Assembly: GCA_003488525.1 (NCBI GenBank) | Contig: DNLG01000121.1 | Span: 8,307 to 22,947, forward strand | DNA length: 14,641 nucleotides | Reading direction: 5' to 3' | DNA from: Bacteroidota bacterium | GTDB lineage: Bacteria; Bacteroidota; Ignavibacteria; Kapaibacteriales; Kapaibacteriaceae | Shown here: piece by piece, positions 7,549 to 14,641 of the stretch | Layout of the letters: every line of letters starts with the position of its first letter | Numbering within the stretch: position 1 is the first letter of the stretch | The notes under the pieces: model-generated | What the model was told of the DNA's origin: nothing | The model's input: only the letters and a program-made list of their open reading frames with translations | Databases searched by the model: none | Made by a program: the position numbers and the translations under genes

Positions 7549-8663
7549 TGTTTATGAAGCGACCACTCTGGCTGCTGCCCCTTATCGCTCTTCTGATCTC
7601 CTGCGGGAAGACTGAGGACCCTTCATCGAAACAACGACTTGATCAGTTGCGGGCTGAGAAGCTCCGCATTGAGAAGGAGATCAAGGAGCTTGAAGCATCG
7701 CTCCCGGACGGTCAGAACGGCACGTCGGCAATGCCGGTATCGGTGGTCGATGTTACGACGTCCGATCTGGTGCACGTTGTCGACGTCAAAGGCACGGTAG
7801 ATGCACGTTCAACGATCACTCTGTCGCCGCAGATGGGTGGCCGCATCACTCGCGTTAACGTCACACCCGGACAGGCCGTTACGGCTGGTCAGGTTCTGGT
7901 TGAGATGGACGATGAACTGATCCGTAAGGGGATCAAGGAGATCGAGGTTCAGTTGGACTTTGCGCGCACGCTGTTTGAGAAGCAGAAGCGGATCTTCGAG
8001 CAGAAGGCCGGTAGTGAAATTCAGTACCTGACGGCAAAGAACCAGCTCGAAGCGCTTGAGCGTCGTATGGAATCGCTCCGCGAGCAGCAGACCATGTCGC
8101 GCATCACCGCTCCTCGCAGCGGTTTTGCCGAGAACATCATGGCCAAGGTTGGTGAAATGGCCATGCCCGGCATGCCGGCGCTGACCATCGTCAACATGAG
8201 CGACGTGCGCGTTGTCGTGGACGTTGCCGAGACGTTTCTGTCAACGGTCACACTCGGTGATAGAGTGATGATCGAGTTTCCCGAGATCGCTGATACGGTA
8301 ACGACGGCCATCAAGGCGGTCTCTCGTCTGGTCAACCCGGCCAGTCGCACCTTCCGGCTGGAGATCCCGATCAGCCCCGTTCCATCATTGCTGCGTCCGA
8401 ACACAACCTGTCGCGTGGCGATCAATGATGTGACCCTGAAGAATGTACTCGTGCTTCCGCTATCGGCAGTGCTGCAGGATAATCAAGGGTCGTATGTGTA
8501 CTGCGTCGATGACAAGGGGCTTGTGCGACGTTCAAATGTTGCAACCGGACTTGCCTCGGGTGGAAACGTGCAGATCACCTCCGGTCTCGAGCGCGGTCAG
8601 CGCGTGATCGTCAAGGGGGCCACTATGGTCTCTGCTGGTCAAAACGTTCGGATCGTGGGGTAA
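7548..8663 (+). CDS. Periplasmic adaptor (RND membrane fusion protein), lipoprotein with N-terminal coiled coil
   Basis: Adaptor for the RND pump that follows. Residues 1-18 are a lipoprotein signal and the lipobox ends LISC with Cys19. Residues ~28-52 form a heptad coiled coil (L34/I41/L48 and K38/I45/L52 at seven-residue spacing), an addition not found in MacA or AcrA. Then come the lipoyl halves (~85-120, MGGRITRVNVTPGQAVTAGQ; ~185-215), a short helical hairpin (~125-180), a beta-barrel (~215-300) and a membrane-proximal domain to residue 371 (GLERGQRVIVKGA). It differs clearly from the first adaptor, with only the fold shared, so the two are not a recent duplication. The start ATG overlaps the ATPase stop (TGATG); a second ATG at 7554 is possible. 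The RND gene begins 8 bp after the stop. Confidence 0.91.
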   Translation: MFMKRPLWLLPLIALLISCGKTEDPSSKQRLDQLRAEKLRIEKEIKELEASLPDGQNGTSAMPVSVVDVTTSDLVHVVDVKGTVDARSTITLSPQMGGRITRVNVTPGQAVTAGQVLVEMDDELIRKGIKEIEVQLDFARTLFEKQKRIFEQKAGSEIQYLTAKNQLEALERRMESLREQQTMSRITAPRSGFAENIMAKVGEMAMPGMPALTIVNMSDVRVVVDVAETFLSTVTLGDRVMIEFPEIADTVTTAIKAVSRLVNPASRTFRLEIPISPVPSLLRPNTTCRVAINDVTLKNVLVLPLSAVLQDNQGSYVYCVDDKGLVRRSNVATGLASGGNVQITSGLERGQRVIVKGATMVSAGQNVRIVG

Positions 8664-8671
8664 CACGCACC

Positions 8672-11600
8672 ATGCAACACCATAAGAGCTTTCCCATCAC
8701 CGCGTGGGCCGTTGAAAACCGTACGACGATCTACGTGCTCATGGTCATCATCAGCGTTCTTGGCATTCTGACCTATATCAGGCTACCCAAGGAGCAGTTT
8801 CCTGATATCGTCGTGCCGACCATTCTGGTGTCGACGATCAATGCCGGCACCTCTCCGACGGACATCGAGAATCTGATCACGCGTCCGATCGAGAAGCAGA
8901 TGAAGTCGGTGGCCGACGTAAAGAAGGTCACCAGCAACAGCATCCAGGATGCCTCGATCGTCGTTGTTGAGTTCACTACGGACATCGATCCGGTCGTTGC
9001 CAAGCAGCGTGTGAACGACGCAGTCGACCGTGCGCGCACGGAGCTGCCGACGCAGCTGACAAAGGAGCCACAGGTGGCTGAGATCGACTTCTCGGAATTC
9101 CCGATCATGAACATCAACATCTCGGGGACGGTCGGCCTGGAGGCACTAAAGCAATATGCCGACGAGCTCAAAGACAAGCTCGAGGCGTTGCCGGAGATCC
9201 GGCGCACTGATGTCATCGGTGCTCTCGAGCGTGAGGTCCGCGTGGACGTGGATCCTTATCGACTCCAGGCTTTGGGCCTGTCGTTCGATGACGTGTCGCG
9301 TGCGATCGGTTCGGAGAACGTGAACATCTCCGGAGGCGAACTGCTCAACGCCGGTGTGCGCCGCAATCTGCAGGTCAGCGGCGAGTTCGCTTCGGTCGAC
9401 CAGATCAACAACGTTGTTGTGCGCAGCTTCCGGGGGGTAACGGCCTACGTACGAGATGTGGCAACAGTGCGCGAAACCACAAAAGAGCAGCAGAGTTTTG
9501 CCCGTCTGGACGGCAAGGAAGTCGTCACGCTGGCCGTACTGAAGAAGGCCGGTGAGAATCTGATCGCCGCCTCGGACAAGATCCAGGAGATCGTGCGCGA
9601 ATACAGCGAAAAGCGTCTGCCGTCAACCGTCAAGATCACGATCACCAACGACCAGTCTACGGCCACTCGGATCAATCTTGCCGATCTGATCAACACGATC
9701 ATCATTGGTTTCTTGCTCGTGACCATCGTACTGATGTTCTTCATGGGTGTTCAGAATGCGCTGTTTGTGGGTCTTGCCACGCCCCTTTCATCGTTTATGG
9801 CATTCCTTGTGATGCCGGGGCTGGACTTTACCTTCAACATCGTGGTAACGTTTGCCTTCCTGCTTGCGCTGGGGATCGTTGTCGACGATGCCATCGTGGT
9901 GATTGAGAACACGCACCGTCTGCACACCAAGCATGACCTTGACGTGAAGACAGCCACGAAGTATGCCGCAGCAGAGGTCTTTGCGCCGGTGGTTGCCGGC
10001 ACGCTGACGACTCTTGCGCCCTTCTTTCCACTGCTGTTCTGGCCCGGACTTGTTGGTGAGTTCATGGTCTATCTGCCGGCCGTGCTGATCATTACGCTAA
10101 CAGCGTCACTTGTTGTGGCCTACATCATGAATCCGGTGTTTGCCGTTGACTTCATGGAACGACGTCCGGTGGTGATGACGCAGAAGCGCCTTTTGATTAC
10201 CGGCGGAGGCGTTGGCCTGCTGGCGGCACTTGGTATTGTGAGCGGTCAGTTGTGGATCACGACGCTGGCGCTCTTCACACTGGTGTTCTGGTACGTGAAT
10301 AGGCGCTACATCACACCGCGTCTGATCCTGCCGTTTCAGCACCGGACGCTGCCGGCGATCATGTCGGCATATCGGTCCACGCTGCGCTGGTCTCTTCATG
10401 GCAAGCGTCCATACCTGATTATTGCTTCGATGGTTGCCCTGCTGATCGTCACATTTGCCATCACGACCGTAGCCATGCGTCCGCCGACGTTTTTCCCCGA
10501 AGGGGAGCCCAACTACGCCTTTGTGTATGTTCAGTTGCCGATCGGCACGGACGCCGTTGAAACCGACAGCGTCGTCAAGATCGTCGAGCAGCGCATCCAG
10601 AAGGAGCTGGGGACATCGAACCCGCTCGTCAAGTCCGTGATCTCGAACGTCGGCTTAGGGGCCGGTGATCCTCGTAATCCGGATCGTACGATCACACCGC
10701 ACAAGGGCAAGGTCACCGTGGCCTTTGTCGAGTACCAGAAACGCGATGGAAAGAGCACGGGGGAGTATCTCGGCCGTTTCCGTAAGGTTCTGGCTGATTT
10801 GCCGGGCGTAGAGATCGTTGTCGACAAAGAATCCAACGGTCCACCAACCGGTAAGCCGGTGAACATTGAGATCGCCGGCGATGACTTTGAGACATTAACG
10901 GCCCTTGCCGAGCAGATCCGAGTGTATCTGACCGATACGGCGAAGATTGCCGGCGTCGAACGTCTGCGCAGCGACCTTGTGCGCAACAAGCCCGAGCTTG
11001 CGGTGGTCATTGACCGTGAAAAGGCCAATGCCGAGGGTATCAGCACTGTTCAGGTGGGTATGATGCTGCGTAACAGCATGTATGGCTCCGAGGCAACCAA
11101 GTTCCGTTCCGGAGAGGACGAGTATCCCGTGCAGGTACGCTCGATCGAGCGCGTGCGCAGCGACGCCGGGGCGCTGATGAATCAGCCGGTGTCGTTCATG
11201 GATATGAGCACCGGACAGTATCGACAGGTGCCGGTTTCCTCCATTGCAACGCTGCAATACACGTCGACCTACGCGGGCATCAATCGCAAGAACCAGCGCC
11301 GCGTCGTGACGCTGGGGTCGAATCTGCTGGAAGGATACAACGAGAACGCCGTCAACACGGAGATCCGCGCAGCCCTTCAGGGCTATGCCCTGCCGGACGG
11401 CTACACGGTCAAGCTCACTGGTGCGCAGGAAGAGCAGCAGGAAAGCGCGAGCTTCCTGGGCTTTGCCTTCCTGATTGCGGCACTCCTGATCTTTCTGATC
11501 ATGGTGACCCAGTTCAACTCTGTCACCAAGCCCCTTCTGGTGATGGTCACGGTGGTCTTTAGTCTCATCGGAGTTCTGCTGGGCTTTGTGATCTTCCAGA

Positions 11601-12055
11601 TGACCTTTTCGATCGCCATCACCGGTGTCGGAATTGTGGCGCTTGGCGGAATCGTTGTCCGCAACGGGATCGTGCTACTGGACTTTACCGATGTGCTGCT
11701 GTCACAGGGGTGGAGCCTGCGCCGCGCCGTGATCGAAGGCGGAGCGATCCGCTTCAACCCGGTTATCCTCACAGCAGGGGCTACGATCCTCGGGCTAGTA
11801 CCGCTGGCCATTGGATTGAATGTGGACTTCTGGGAACTGATCAACCTGCGCAACCCGCACTTCCACATCGGCTCCGACAGTGTAGCGTTCTGGGGTCCGC
11901 TGGCATGGGCCATCGTCTACGGTCTGGGTTTCTCGACCTTTCTAACGCTGGTGGTCGTGCCGTGCATGTACTACATTCTGGCACGTCGTGGCATCAAACG
12001 ACAGTTGCGCCGCACACGTGCCGCGCGTGCCGCCGAAACTCTTACTTCTTCTTGA
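8672..12055 (+). CDS. RND-family efflux pump inner-membrane subunit (AcrB/HAE1-like)
   Basis: Proton-driven trimeric exporter. The 1127 residues are longer than AcrB (1049). TM1 is at ~16-36, followed by the [10 protein letters not shown] start of the first periplasmic loop; TM2-6 begin near 339; the relay pair Asp405-Asp406 sits in [13 protein letters not shown] (AcrB D407/D408). The second periplasmic loop starts near 605 ([21 protein letters not shown]), and the C-terminal membrane block starts near 928. Two oddities: an extra hydrophobic stretch at 507-543 in the cytoplasmic link between TM6 and TM7, and Arg997 where AcrB has the relay Lys940 (VVRNGI for SAKNAI). Another loop, ~1053-1070 ([20 protein letters not shown]), is absent from AcrB. 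It has no heavy-metal-type signature that I see, so drugs, lipids or bile-like compounds are likelier substrates. It is last in the operon, and its 3' end overlaps msrB on the other strand by 14 bp. Confidence 0.94.
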   Translation: MQHHKSFPITAWAVENRTTIYVLMVIISVLGILTYIRLPKEQFPDIVVPTILVSTINAGTSPTDIENLITRPIEKQMKSVADVKKVTSNSIQDASIVVVEFTTDIDPVVAKQRVNDAVDRARTELPTQLTKEPQVAEIDFSEFPIMNINISGTVGLEALKQYADELKDKLEALPEIRRTDVIGALEREVRVDVDPYRLQALGLSFDDVSRAIGSENVNISGGELLNAGVRRNLQVSGEFASVDQINNVVVRSFRGVTAYVRDVATVRETTKEQQSFARLDGKEVVTLAVLKKAGENLIAASDKIQEIVREYSEKRLPSTVKITITNDQSTATRINLADLINTIIIGFLLVTIVLMFFMGVQNALFVGLATPLSSFMAFLVMPGLDFTFNIVVTFAFLLALGIVVDDAIVVIENTHRLHTKHDLDVKTATKYAAAEVFAPVVAGTLTTLAPFFPLLFWPGLVGEFMVYLPAVLIITLTASLVVAYIMNPVFAVDFMERRPVVMTQKRLLITGGGVGLLAALGIVSGQLWITTLALFTLVFWYVNRRYITPRLILPFQHRTLPAIMSAYRSTLRWSLHGKRPYLIIASMVALLIVTFAITTVAMRPPTFFPEGEPNYAFVYVQLPIGTDAVETDSVVKIVEQRIQKELGTSNPLVKSVISNVGLGAGDPRNPDRTITPHKGKVTVAFVEYQKRDGKSTGEYLGRFRKVLADLPGVEIVVDKESNGPPTGKPVNIEIAGDDFETLTALAEQIRVYLTDTAKIAGVERLRSDLVRNKPELAVVIDREKANAEGISTVQVGMMLRNSMYGSEATKFRSGEDEYPVQVRSIERVRSDAGALMNQPVSFMDMSTGQYRQVPVSSIATLQYTSTYAGINRKNQRRVVTLGSNLLEGYNENAVNTEIRAALQGYALPDGYTVKLTGAQEEQQESASFLGFAFLIAALLIFLIMVTQFNSVTKPLLVMVTVVFSLIGVLLGFVIFQMTFSIAITGVGIVALGGIVVRNGIVLLDFTDVLLSQGWSLRRAVIEGGAIRFNPVILTAGATILGLVPLAIGLNVDFWELINLRNPHFHIGSDSVAFWGPLAWAIVYGLGFSTFLTLVVVPCMYYILARRGIKRQLRRTRAARAAETLTSS

Positions 12056-12569
12056 AGTCGAGTGAAGCGCTGTTGATGCAGTAGCGCAGGCCGGTAGGTT
12101 TCGGACCGTCGTCGAATACGTGACCGAGGTGCGCCCCGCAACGGGCACAAAGCACCTCGGTGCGTTCCATCATGAGCGAATTGTCCTCGTGAAGTTCGAC
12201 GTTGGTCTTGGCAACAGGATCGTAGAATGAGGGCCAGCCGGAGCCGGATTCATACTTTGTGCCGCTCGGAAAGAGCTCCGTTCCGCAGCAGCGGCAGAGA
12301 TAAATGCCCTCGTCGTGGTGGTCCCAGTACTTACCCGTGAAGGCACGCTCGGTGCCTTTCTTGCGGGCGATACGGTACTCCTCATCGGAGAGTTCCTTGC
12401 GCCACTCGTCGTCGGTCTTCTGTATGCGATTCATCGGTGTTGCCTTTCTGGTGGCGGTTGAGTAGATCGTTACCGTCTTCGCGCCAGACTTCGATCCTGT
12501 CTGGCCGTTGGTAGGGGGCGTGCAGGCAATGCTGAAGGCTGCCAGCATCAGGAGTGTGATGATGCTCAT
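12042..12569 (-). CDS. msrB: Peptide-methionine (R)-S-oxide reductase MsrB, probable lipoprotein/exported form
   Basis: Reduces the R-sulfoxide of methionine in oxidised proteins. The MsrB domain covers ~50-175: [10 protein letters not shown] (72-81), zinc cysteines C92/C95 and C141/C144, SGSGWPSF (108-115), [10 protein letters not shown], and the catalytic Cys164 in [11 protein letters not shown]. No Cys stands at the Thr78 region where some MsrB proteins keep their resolving Cys; Cys94 is the only other Cys in the domain. The N-terminal 16 residues are hydrophobic and end in SIAC, a borderline lipobox without positive charges, followed by a ~30-residue Thr/Ser/Lys linker, so the enzyme probably works in the periplasm. 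An in-frame stop lies 27 nt upstream, which limits the start. It overlaps truA by 4 bp (ATGA), so it is co-transcribed after it. Confidence 0.93.
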   Translation of the reverse strand: MSIITLLMLAAFSIACTPPTNGQTGSKSGAKTVTIYSTATRKATPMNRIQKTDDEWRKELSDEEYRIARKKGTERAFTGKYWDHHDEGIYLCRCCGTELFPSGTKYESGSGWPSFYDPVAKTNVELHEDNSLMMERTEVLCARCGAHLGHVFDDGPKPTGLRYCINSASLDFKKK

Positions 12570-13345
12570 CGGATAAGAACAGTTGGTGAGATCTCAGGGG
12601 GCTTTTCACTCCGGTCATACTGCACGTGATGCAGGAATAGGCCCGAAGGTGGAGCCGTCTTTGTGGCGGGAAACGATGACTGCGTCGACAAAAGTTCACG
12701 CATCTGATCCGGCGTAACGGCTCTGCGACCGCATTCGACGATCATACCGACCATCTGGCGAACCATGCGCCAGAGGAAATGTGAGCCCCGGACGTTGATC
12801 ACAATGGTGGGGCCCCACGTGTACATGCGACATGCTTCGAGGTCGACCGTGGTGGATTTCGCTTCCGGGTCATCCTGCGTGAATGAGCGGAAGTCATGGA
12901 ACCCCTCAAAGATCCCGCATGCCTCCTGCATCTGATCCAGATCAAGGCGGTCTTTGATCCACCAGACATAGCGCTTGCCGAAGGCCGTTCGGCGCTGCGA
13001 GATCTGATAGATGTAGGATCGCGATATCGCATTGTGCCGGGCATGAAATCGGGGATGGGCCTTCTCTGTTTGCAGGATGTTGATGTCGGCCGGCAGAAGA
13101 TCATTGATCTTCATTTGCAGAATACCGGGAGACAGCATCGTGCGGGCCTCGAGGTGAGCGATCTGACCAAGAGCGTGTACGCCTGCGTCGGTGCGACCCG
13201 AACCCATGAACTCAAAGTCATCACTGCCGAGAACAGTCCTAACGGCACCGATGATCTCACCCTGCACTGTCCGTGCATTCTTCTGCGCTTGCCAACCGGA
13301 ATACCGCGTACCTTCGTATTCAATCGTCATTCGGAATCGTGCCAT
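12566..13345 (-). CDS. truA: tRNA pseudouridine(38-40) synthase TruA
   Basis: Converts uridines 38-40 of the tRNA anticodon arm to pseudouridine in the cytoplasm. It is 259 residues from the ATG at 13345, the usual family length. The protein opens with [19 protein letters not shown], followed by the catalytic Asp53 in [14 protein letters not shown]. Later family segments are [25 protein letters not shown] and the C-terminal [20 protein letters not shown]. The frame stays open upstream to 13408, but those 21 codons do not look like TruA and would run into the NUDIX gene; Met6 (13330) is another possible start. None has a good ribosome site. The stop overlaps msrB. The start codon shares bases with the divergent NUDIX gene. 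Confidence 0.95.
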   Translation of the reverse strand: MARFRMTIEYEGTRYSGWQAQKNARTVQGEIIGAVRTVLGSDDFEFMGSGRTDAGVHALGQIAHLEARTMLSPGILQMKINDLLPADINILQTEKAHPRFHARHNAISRSYIYQISQRRTAFGKRYVWWIKDRLDLDQMQEACGIFEGFHDFRSFTQDDPEAKSTTVDLEACRMYTWGPTIVINVRGSHFLWRMVRQMVGMIVECGRRAVTPDQMRELLSTQSSFPATKTAPPSGLFLHHVQYDRSEKPPEISPTVLIR

Positions 13346-13919
13346 GCACCAAGATAGGGAACTTGAGATCGGGAGGATGGCTCTTGCTGATGCCATTGCG
13401 CTGTACATGCAGCGCTATCCCGAAGAATCTGACACGTGCGGGAGATTTCTCGACTTTGTGCGACGTGAGCCCGGATGTTTCCTTCGCAGCACGCGCGAGG
13501 GACACGTAACAGGGTCGGCATGGGTCGTGGACGCTCGCGGCAGCCATACGTTGCTGACGCATCACCGTAAGCTGGATAAGTGGTTGCAGCTCGGAGGTCA
13601 CGCCGACGGTGATCATGACATCGTGCGCGTTGCCCTGACGGAGGCCCGTGAAGAGTCCGGAATCACGGACGTCCGTTTGCTGCATCCGGAGATCTTCGAT
13701 CTTGACATCCACGTCATTCCGGCCCGGTTGTCAGACCCGGAACATCTGCACTTCGACGTGCGTTACGTTGTTCTTGCCGGACACGCCGACCATGTGGTAG
13801 GCCAGGAGTCGTTTAACCTGGAGTGGGTGCCCGTGGATCGATTAACGGATTTCACTAACGAAGAATCCATGCTCCGCATGGCACGCAAATGGAACGTCTT
13901 GAGCGCACAGTACGCATAA
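13344..13919 (+). CDS. NUDIX hydrolase
   Basis: Hydrolyses a nucleoside diphosphate linked to some other group; the substrate is unknown. It has 191 residues from the ATG at 13344, or 180 from the ATG at 13377, which GGGAGG touches without spacing. Preceding the Nudix box is HHRKLDKWLQLGGHADGD, a pattern shared by one subgroup of unassigned NUDIX proteins. The box spans ~85-107: compared with GX5EX7REUXEEXGU, the first Glu is His91 and the Arg is Thr99, while the metal-binding core E100, E103 and E104 is kept, so it is likely active with altered metal binding. The C-terminal half continues as a Nudix fold (HFDVRYVVLAG, ESFNLEWVPVDRL). It overlaps the next gene by 31 bp. Family is sure; start is not. 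Confidence 0.88.
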   Translation: MHQDRELEIGRMALADAIALYMQRYPEESDTCGRFLDFVRREPGCFLRSTREGHVTGSAWVVDARGSHTLLTHHRKLDKWLQLGGHADGDHDIVRVALTEAREESGITDVRLLHPEIFDLDIHVIPARLSDPEHLHFDVRYVVLAGHADHVVGQESFNLEWVPVDRLTDFTNEESMLRMARKWNVLSAQYA

Positions 13920-14338
13920 ACGCCCCGATAGAGAAGGTGTTTCACTTTCATGACGATACGCGGAATCTCTTGAAGATCACGCCCCCCGACATCAAAGTCA
14001 GTATCGAGACCATGGGCTCGCCGGGACTGGGCTATGAGGTAACGCTGAAGGTTCGGCAGTTTCTGCTGTTCGTCATGCGCTGGCATGTAAAGATCACCGT
14101 CTATGAGCCTCCTGTGCTAATGGTTGACGAGCAAGTGTCAGGCCCCTTTCGTCGGTGGAAGCAAACGCGCCGCCTGCGGCAGGTTGATGGCGCAACAGAG
14201 CTGACCGACATCGTCGAGTACGAAGCACCGTTTGGTCCGCTTGGCCGCATCGCGAACGCTCTGGTGATCCGACGTCAGATAGAGAAGATGTTCAGTTACC
14301 GTCAGGCAACCACCAAGAAGCTTCTCGAATCAGCGTGA
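13889..14338 (+). CDS. SRPBCC-fold (polyketide cyclase/START-like) protein
   Basis: A 149-residue protein with the SRPBCC ligand-binding fold: an N-terminal strand with INAPIEKVFHFHDDTRNLLKI-like sequence (~10-30), then alternating strands (VRQFLLFVMRWHVKITVYEPP, MVDEQVSGPFRRWKQTRRL), the family's EAPFGPLGRIAN turn, and a long C-terminal helix (RRQIEKMFSYRQATTKKLLES). Members bind hydrophobic ligands, and many have no known role; none can be given here. The ATG at 13889 lies inside the NUDIX gene, giving a 31-bp overlap; TTG at 13898 is the alternative. No ribosome site is visible, so coupled translation is likely. Its end overlaps the convergent right-edge gene by 9 bp. Confidence 0.8.
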   Translation: MERLERTVRINAPIEKVFHFHDDTRNLLKITPPDIKVSIETMGSPGLGYEVTLKVRQFLLFVMRWHVKITVYEPPVLMVDEQVSGPFRRWKQTRRLRQVDGATELTDIVEYEAPFGPLGRIANALVIRRQIEKMFSYRQATTKKLLESA

Positions 14339-14641
14339 TTCGGCCCGCAGCACCTGCTGGCGTGCGCTCCTGACAAACGCTGCGACCTCCTGCTTACTCT
14401 TGGCTCCGTAGCACCGTTCGAGCATGTCCTCGACGATGGGCTCAATGCTCAGAAGCTTTGGCGATGTGACAAGGGGCTTCGAGATCTGGGCAGTGCGGAG
14501 AAATCCGCGCTCCAGGGAATCGCGCATGAACACTGAATCCTGAGAGGCCGTCCAGAGGTCGGCCGGGAAACCGGCGTCGCTTACCGAGAGGCAGAATGCA
14601 CGCGCATTCTCGTATTGGCAGAGAAACCGTATCAAGCCCAG
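14330..14641 (-). CDS. C-terminal part of an unidentified protein, possibly an extracellular solute-binding protein
   Basis: The frame is open from the right edge to a stop at 14330, leaving 103 codons. There is a TTG at 14635, but the frame continues upstream of it, so the true start is probably outside the window. The sequence is mixed alpha/beta, with FLCQYENARAFCLSVSDAGFP-like text early, and it ends in IEPIVEDMLERCYGAKSKQE plus a basic helix. A late aromatic/Pro-containing stretch followed by an 'xIxxxVexML.R...G.kS.qEa' helix is how the C-termini of family 1 (MalE-like) solute-binding proteins look, which is the reason for the suggestion. No signal peptide or start can be checked. That something is coded here is likely; the family is a guess. 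Confidence 0.5.
   Translation of the reverse strand: MGLIRFLCQYENARAFCLSVSDAGFPADLWTASQDSVFMRDSLERGFLRTAQISKPLVTSPKLLSIEPIVEDMLERCYGAKSKQEVAAFVRSARQQVLRAESR

Noticed and set aside
10531..11046. 171-codon minus-strand frame inside the RND gene
   Set aside because: The RND periplasmic-loop reading is continuous and conserved; the antisense frame is a product of GC-rich codon structure.
2432..12055. Horizontal transfer or mobile-element origin for the efflux operon
   Set aside because: No transposase, integrase, terminal repeats or tRNA edges are seen, and composition looks the same as uvrA and truA by eye.
12043..12058. Small hairpin ACTTC-TTCTT-GAAGT at the RND/msrB convergence, considered as a terminator
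   Set aside because: The 5-bp stem is AT-rich, has no following T run on either strand, and lies within coding sequence of both genes.
13191..13343. N-terminal extension of the NUDIX gene by 51 codons
   Set aside because: It would sit entirely over the truA catalytic region and reads as Cys/Arg-rich shadow sequence; the family resemblance begins after 13344.
12896..13357. 153-codon plus-strand frame opposite truA
   Set aside because: TruA motifs, including the catalytic Asp, are read on the minus strand across this region; the plus frame has no domain.
1..14641. CRISPR array, tRNA, rRNA or riboswitch
   Set aside because: No repeat-spacer array, cloverleaf or recognisable leader was found; the only non-coding stretch of note is 2314-2431.

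Overview
The window comes from a compact, moderately GC-rich (high fifties by eye) Gram-negative chromosome. Outer-membrane export machinery, two lipoprotein-type adaptors and a lipoprotein-type MsrB all point to a double membrane. The lineage cannot be fixed from the sequence. The RND pump of over 1,100 residues and the adaptor with a heptad coiled coil just after its lipobox resemble proteins I associate with the Bacteroidota/Chlorobi (FCB) group, so I lean weakly that way.

Layout. Positions 1-2313, minus strand: the first ~771 codons of uvrA, cut by the left edge. Positions 2314-2431: the only real intergenic region, 118 bp. It holds a series of palindromic operator-like sites at exact 19-bp spacing and one further inverted repeat beside uvrA. 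Positions 2432-12055, plus strand: a seven-gene operon encoding a TolC-like outer-membrane channel, a TetR-family regulator, a lipoprotein adaptor, an FtsX/MacB-type ABC permease, its ATPase, a second lipoprotein adaptor, and an AcrB-type RND pump. Junctions are 11 bp, then overlaps of 4, 4, 4 and 1 bp, then an 8-bp gap, so this is almost surely one transcript. Positions 12042-13345, minus strand: truA followed by msrB (4-bp overlap); the end of msrB overlaps the end of the RND gene by 14 bp. Positions 13344-14338, plus strand: a NUDIX hydrolase and an SRPBCC-fold protein overlapping by 31 bp; the NUDIX start codon shares bases with the truA start codon on the other strand. Positions 14330-14641, minus strand: the C-terminal end of a gene cut by the right edge, perhaps a solute-binding protein.

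How it fits together. The operon carries two different inner-membrane engines, one ATP-driven and one proton-driven, each with its own adaptor, but only one outer-membrane channel and one local repressor. The simplest reading is a dual-engine tripartite efflux locus in which both pumps dock on the same channel. The encoded TetR protein would bind the 13-bp palindromes (consensus TGACYANTGGTCA) just upstream of the channel gene and repress the whole operon until a ligand releases it. The operator-to-TetR link and the shared channel are inferences. The gene order, overlaps and palindromes are read directly.
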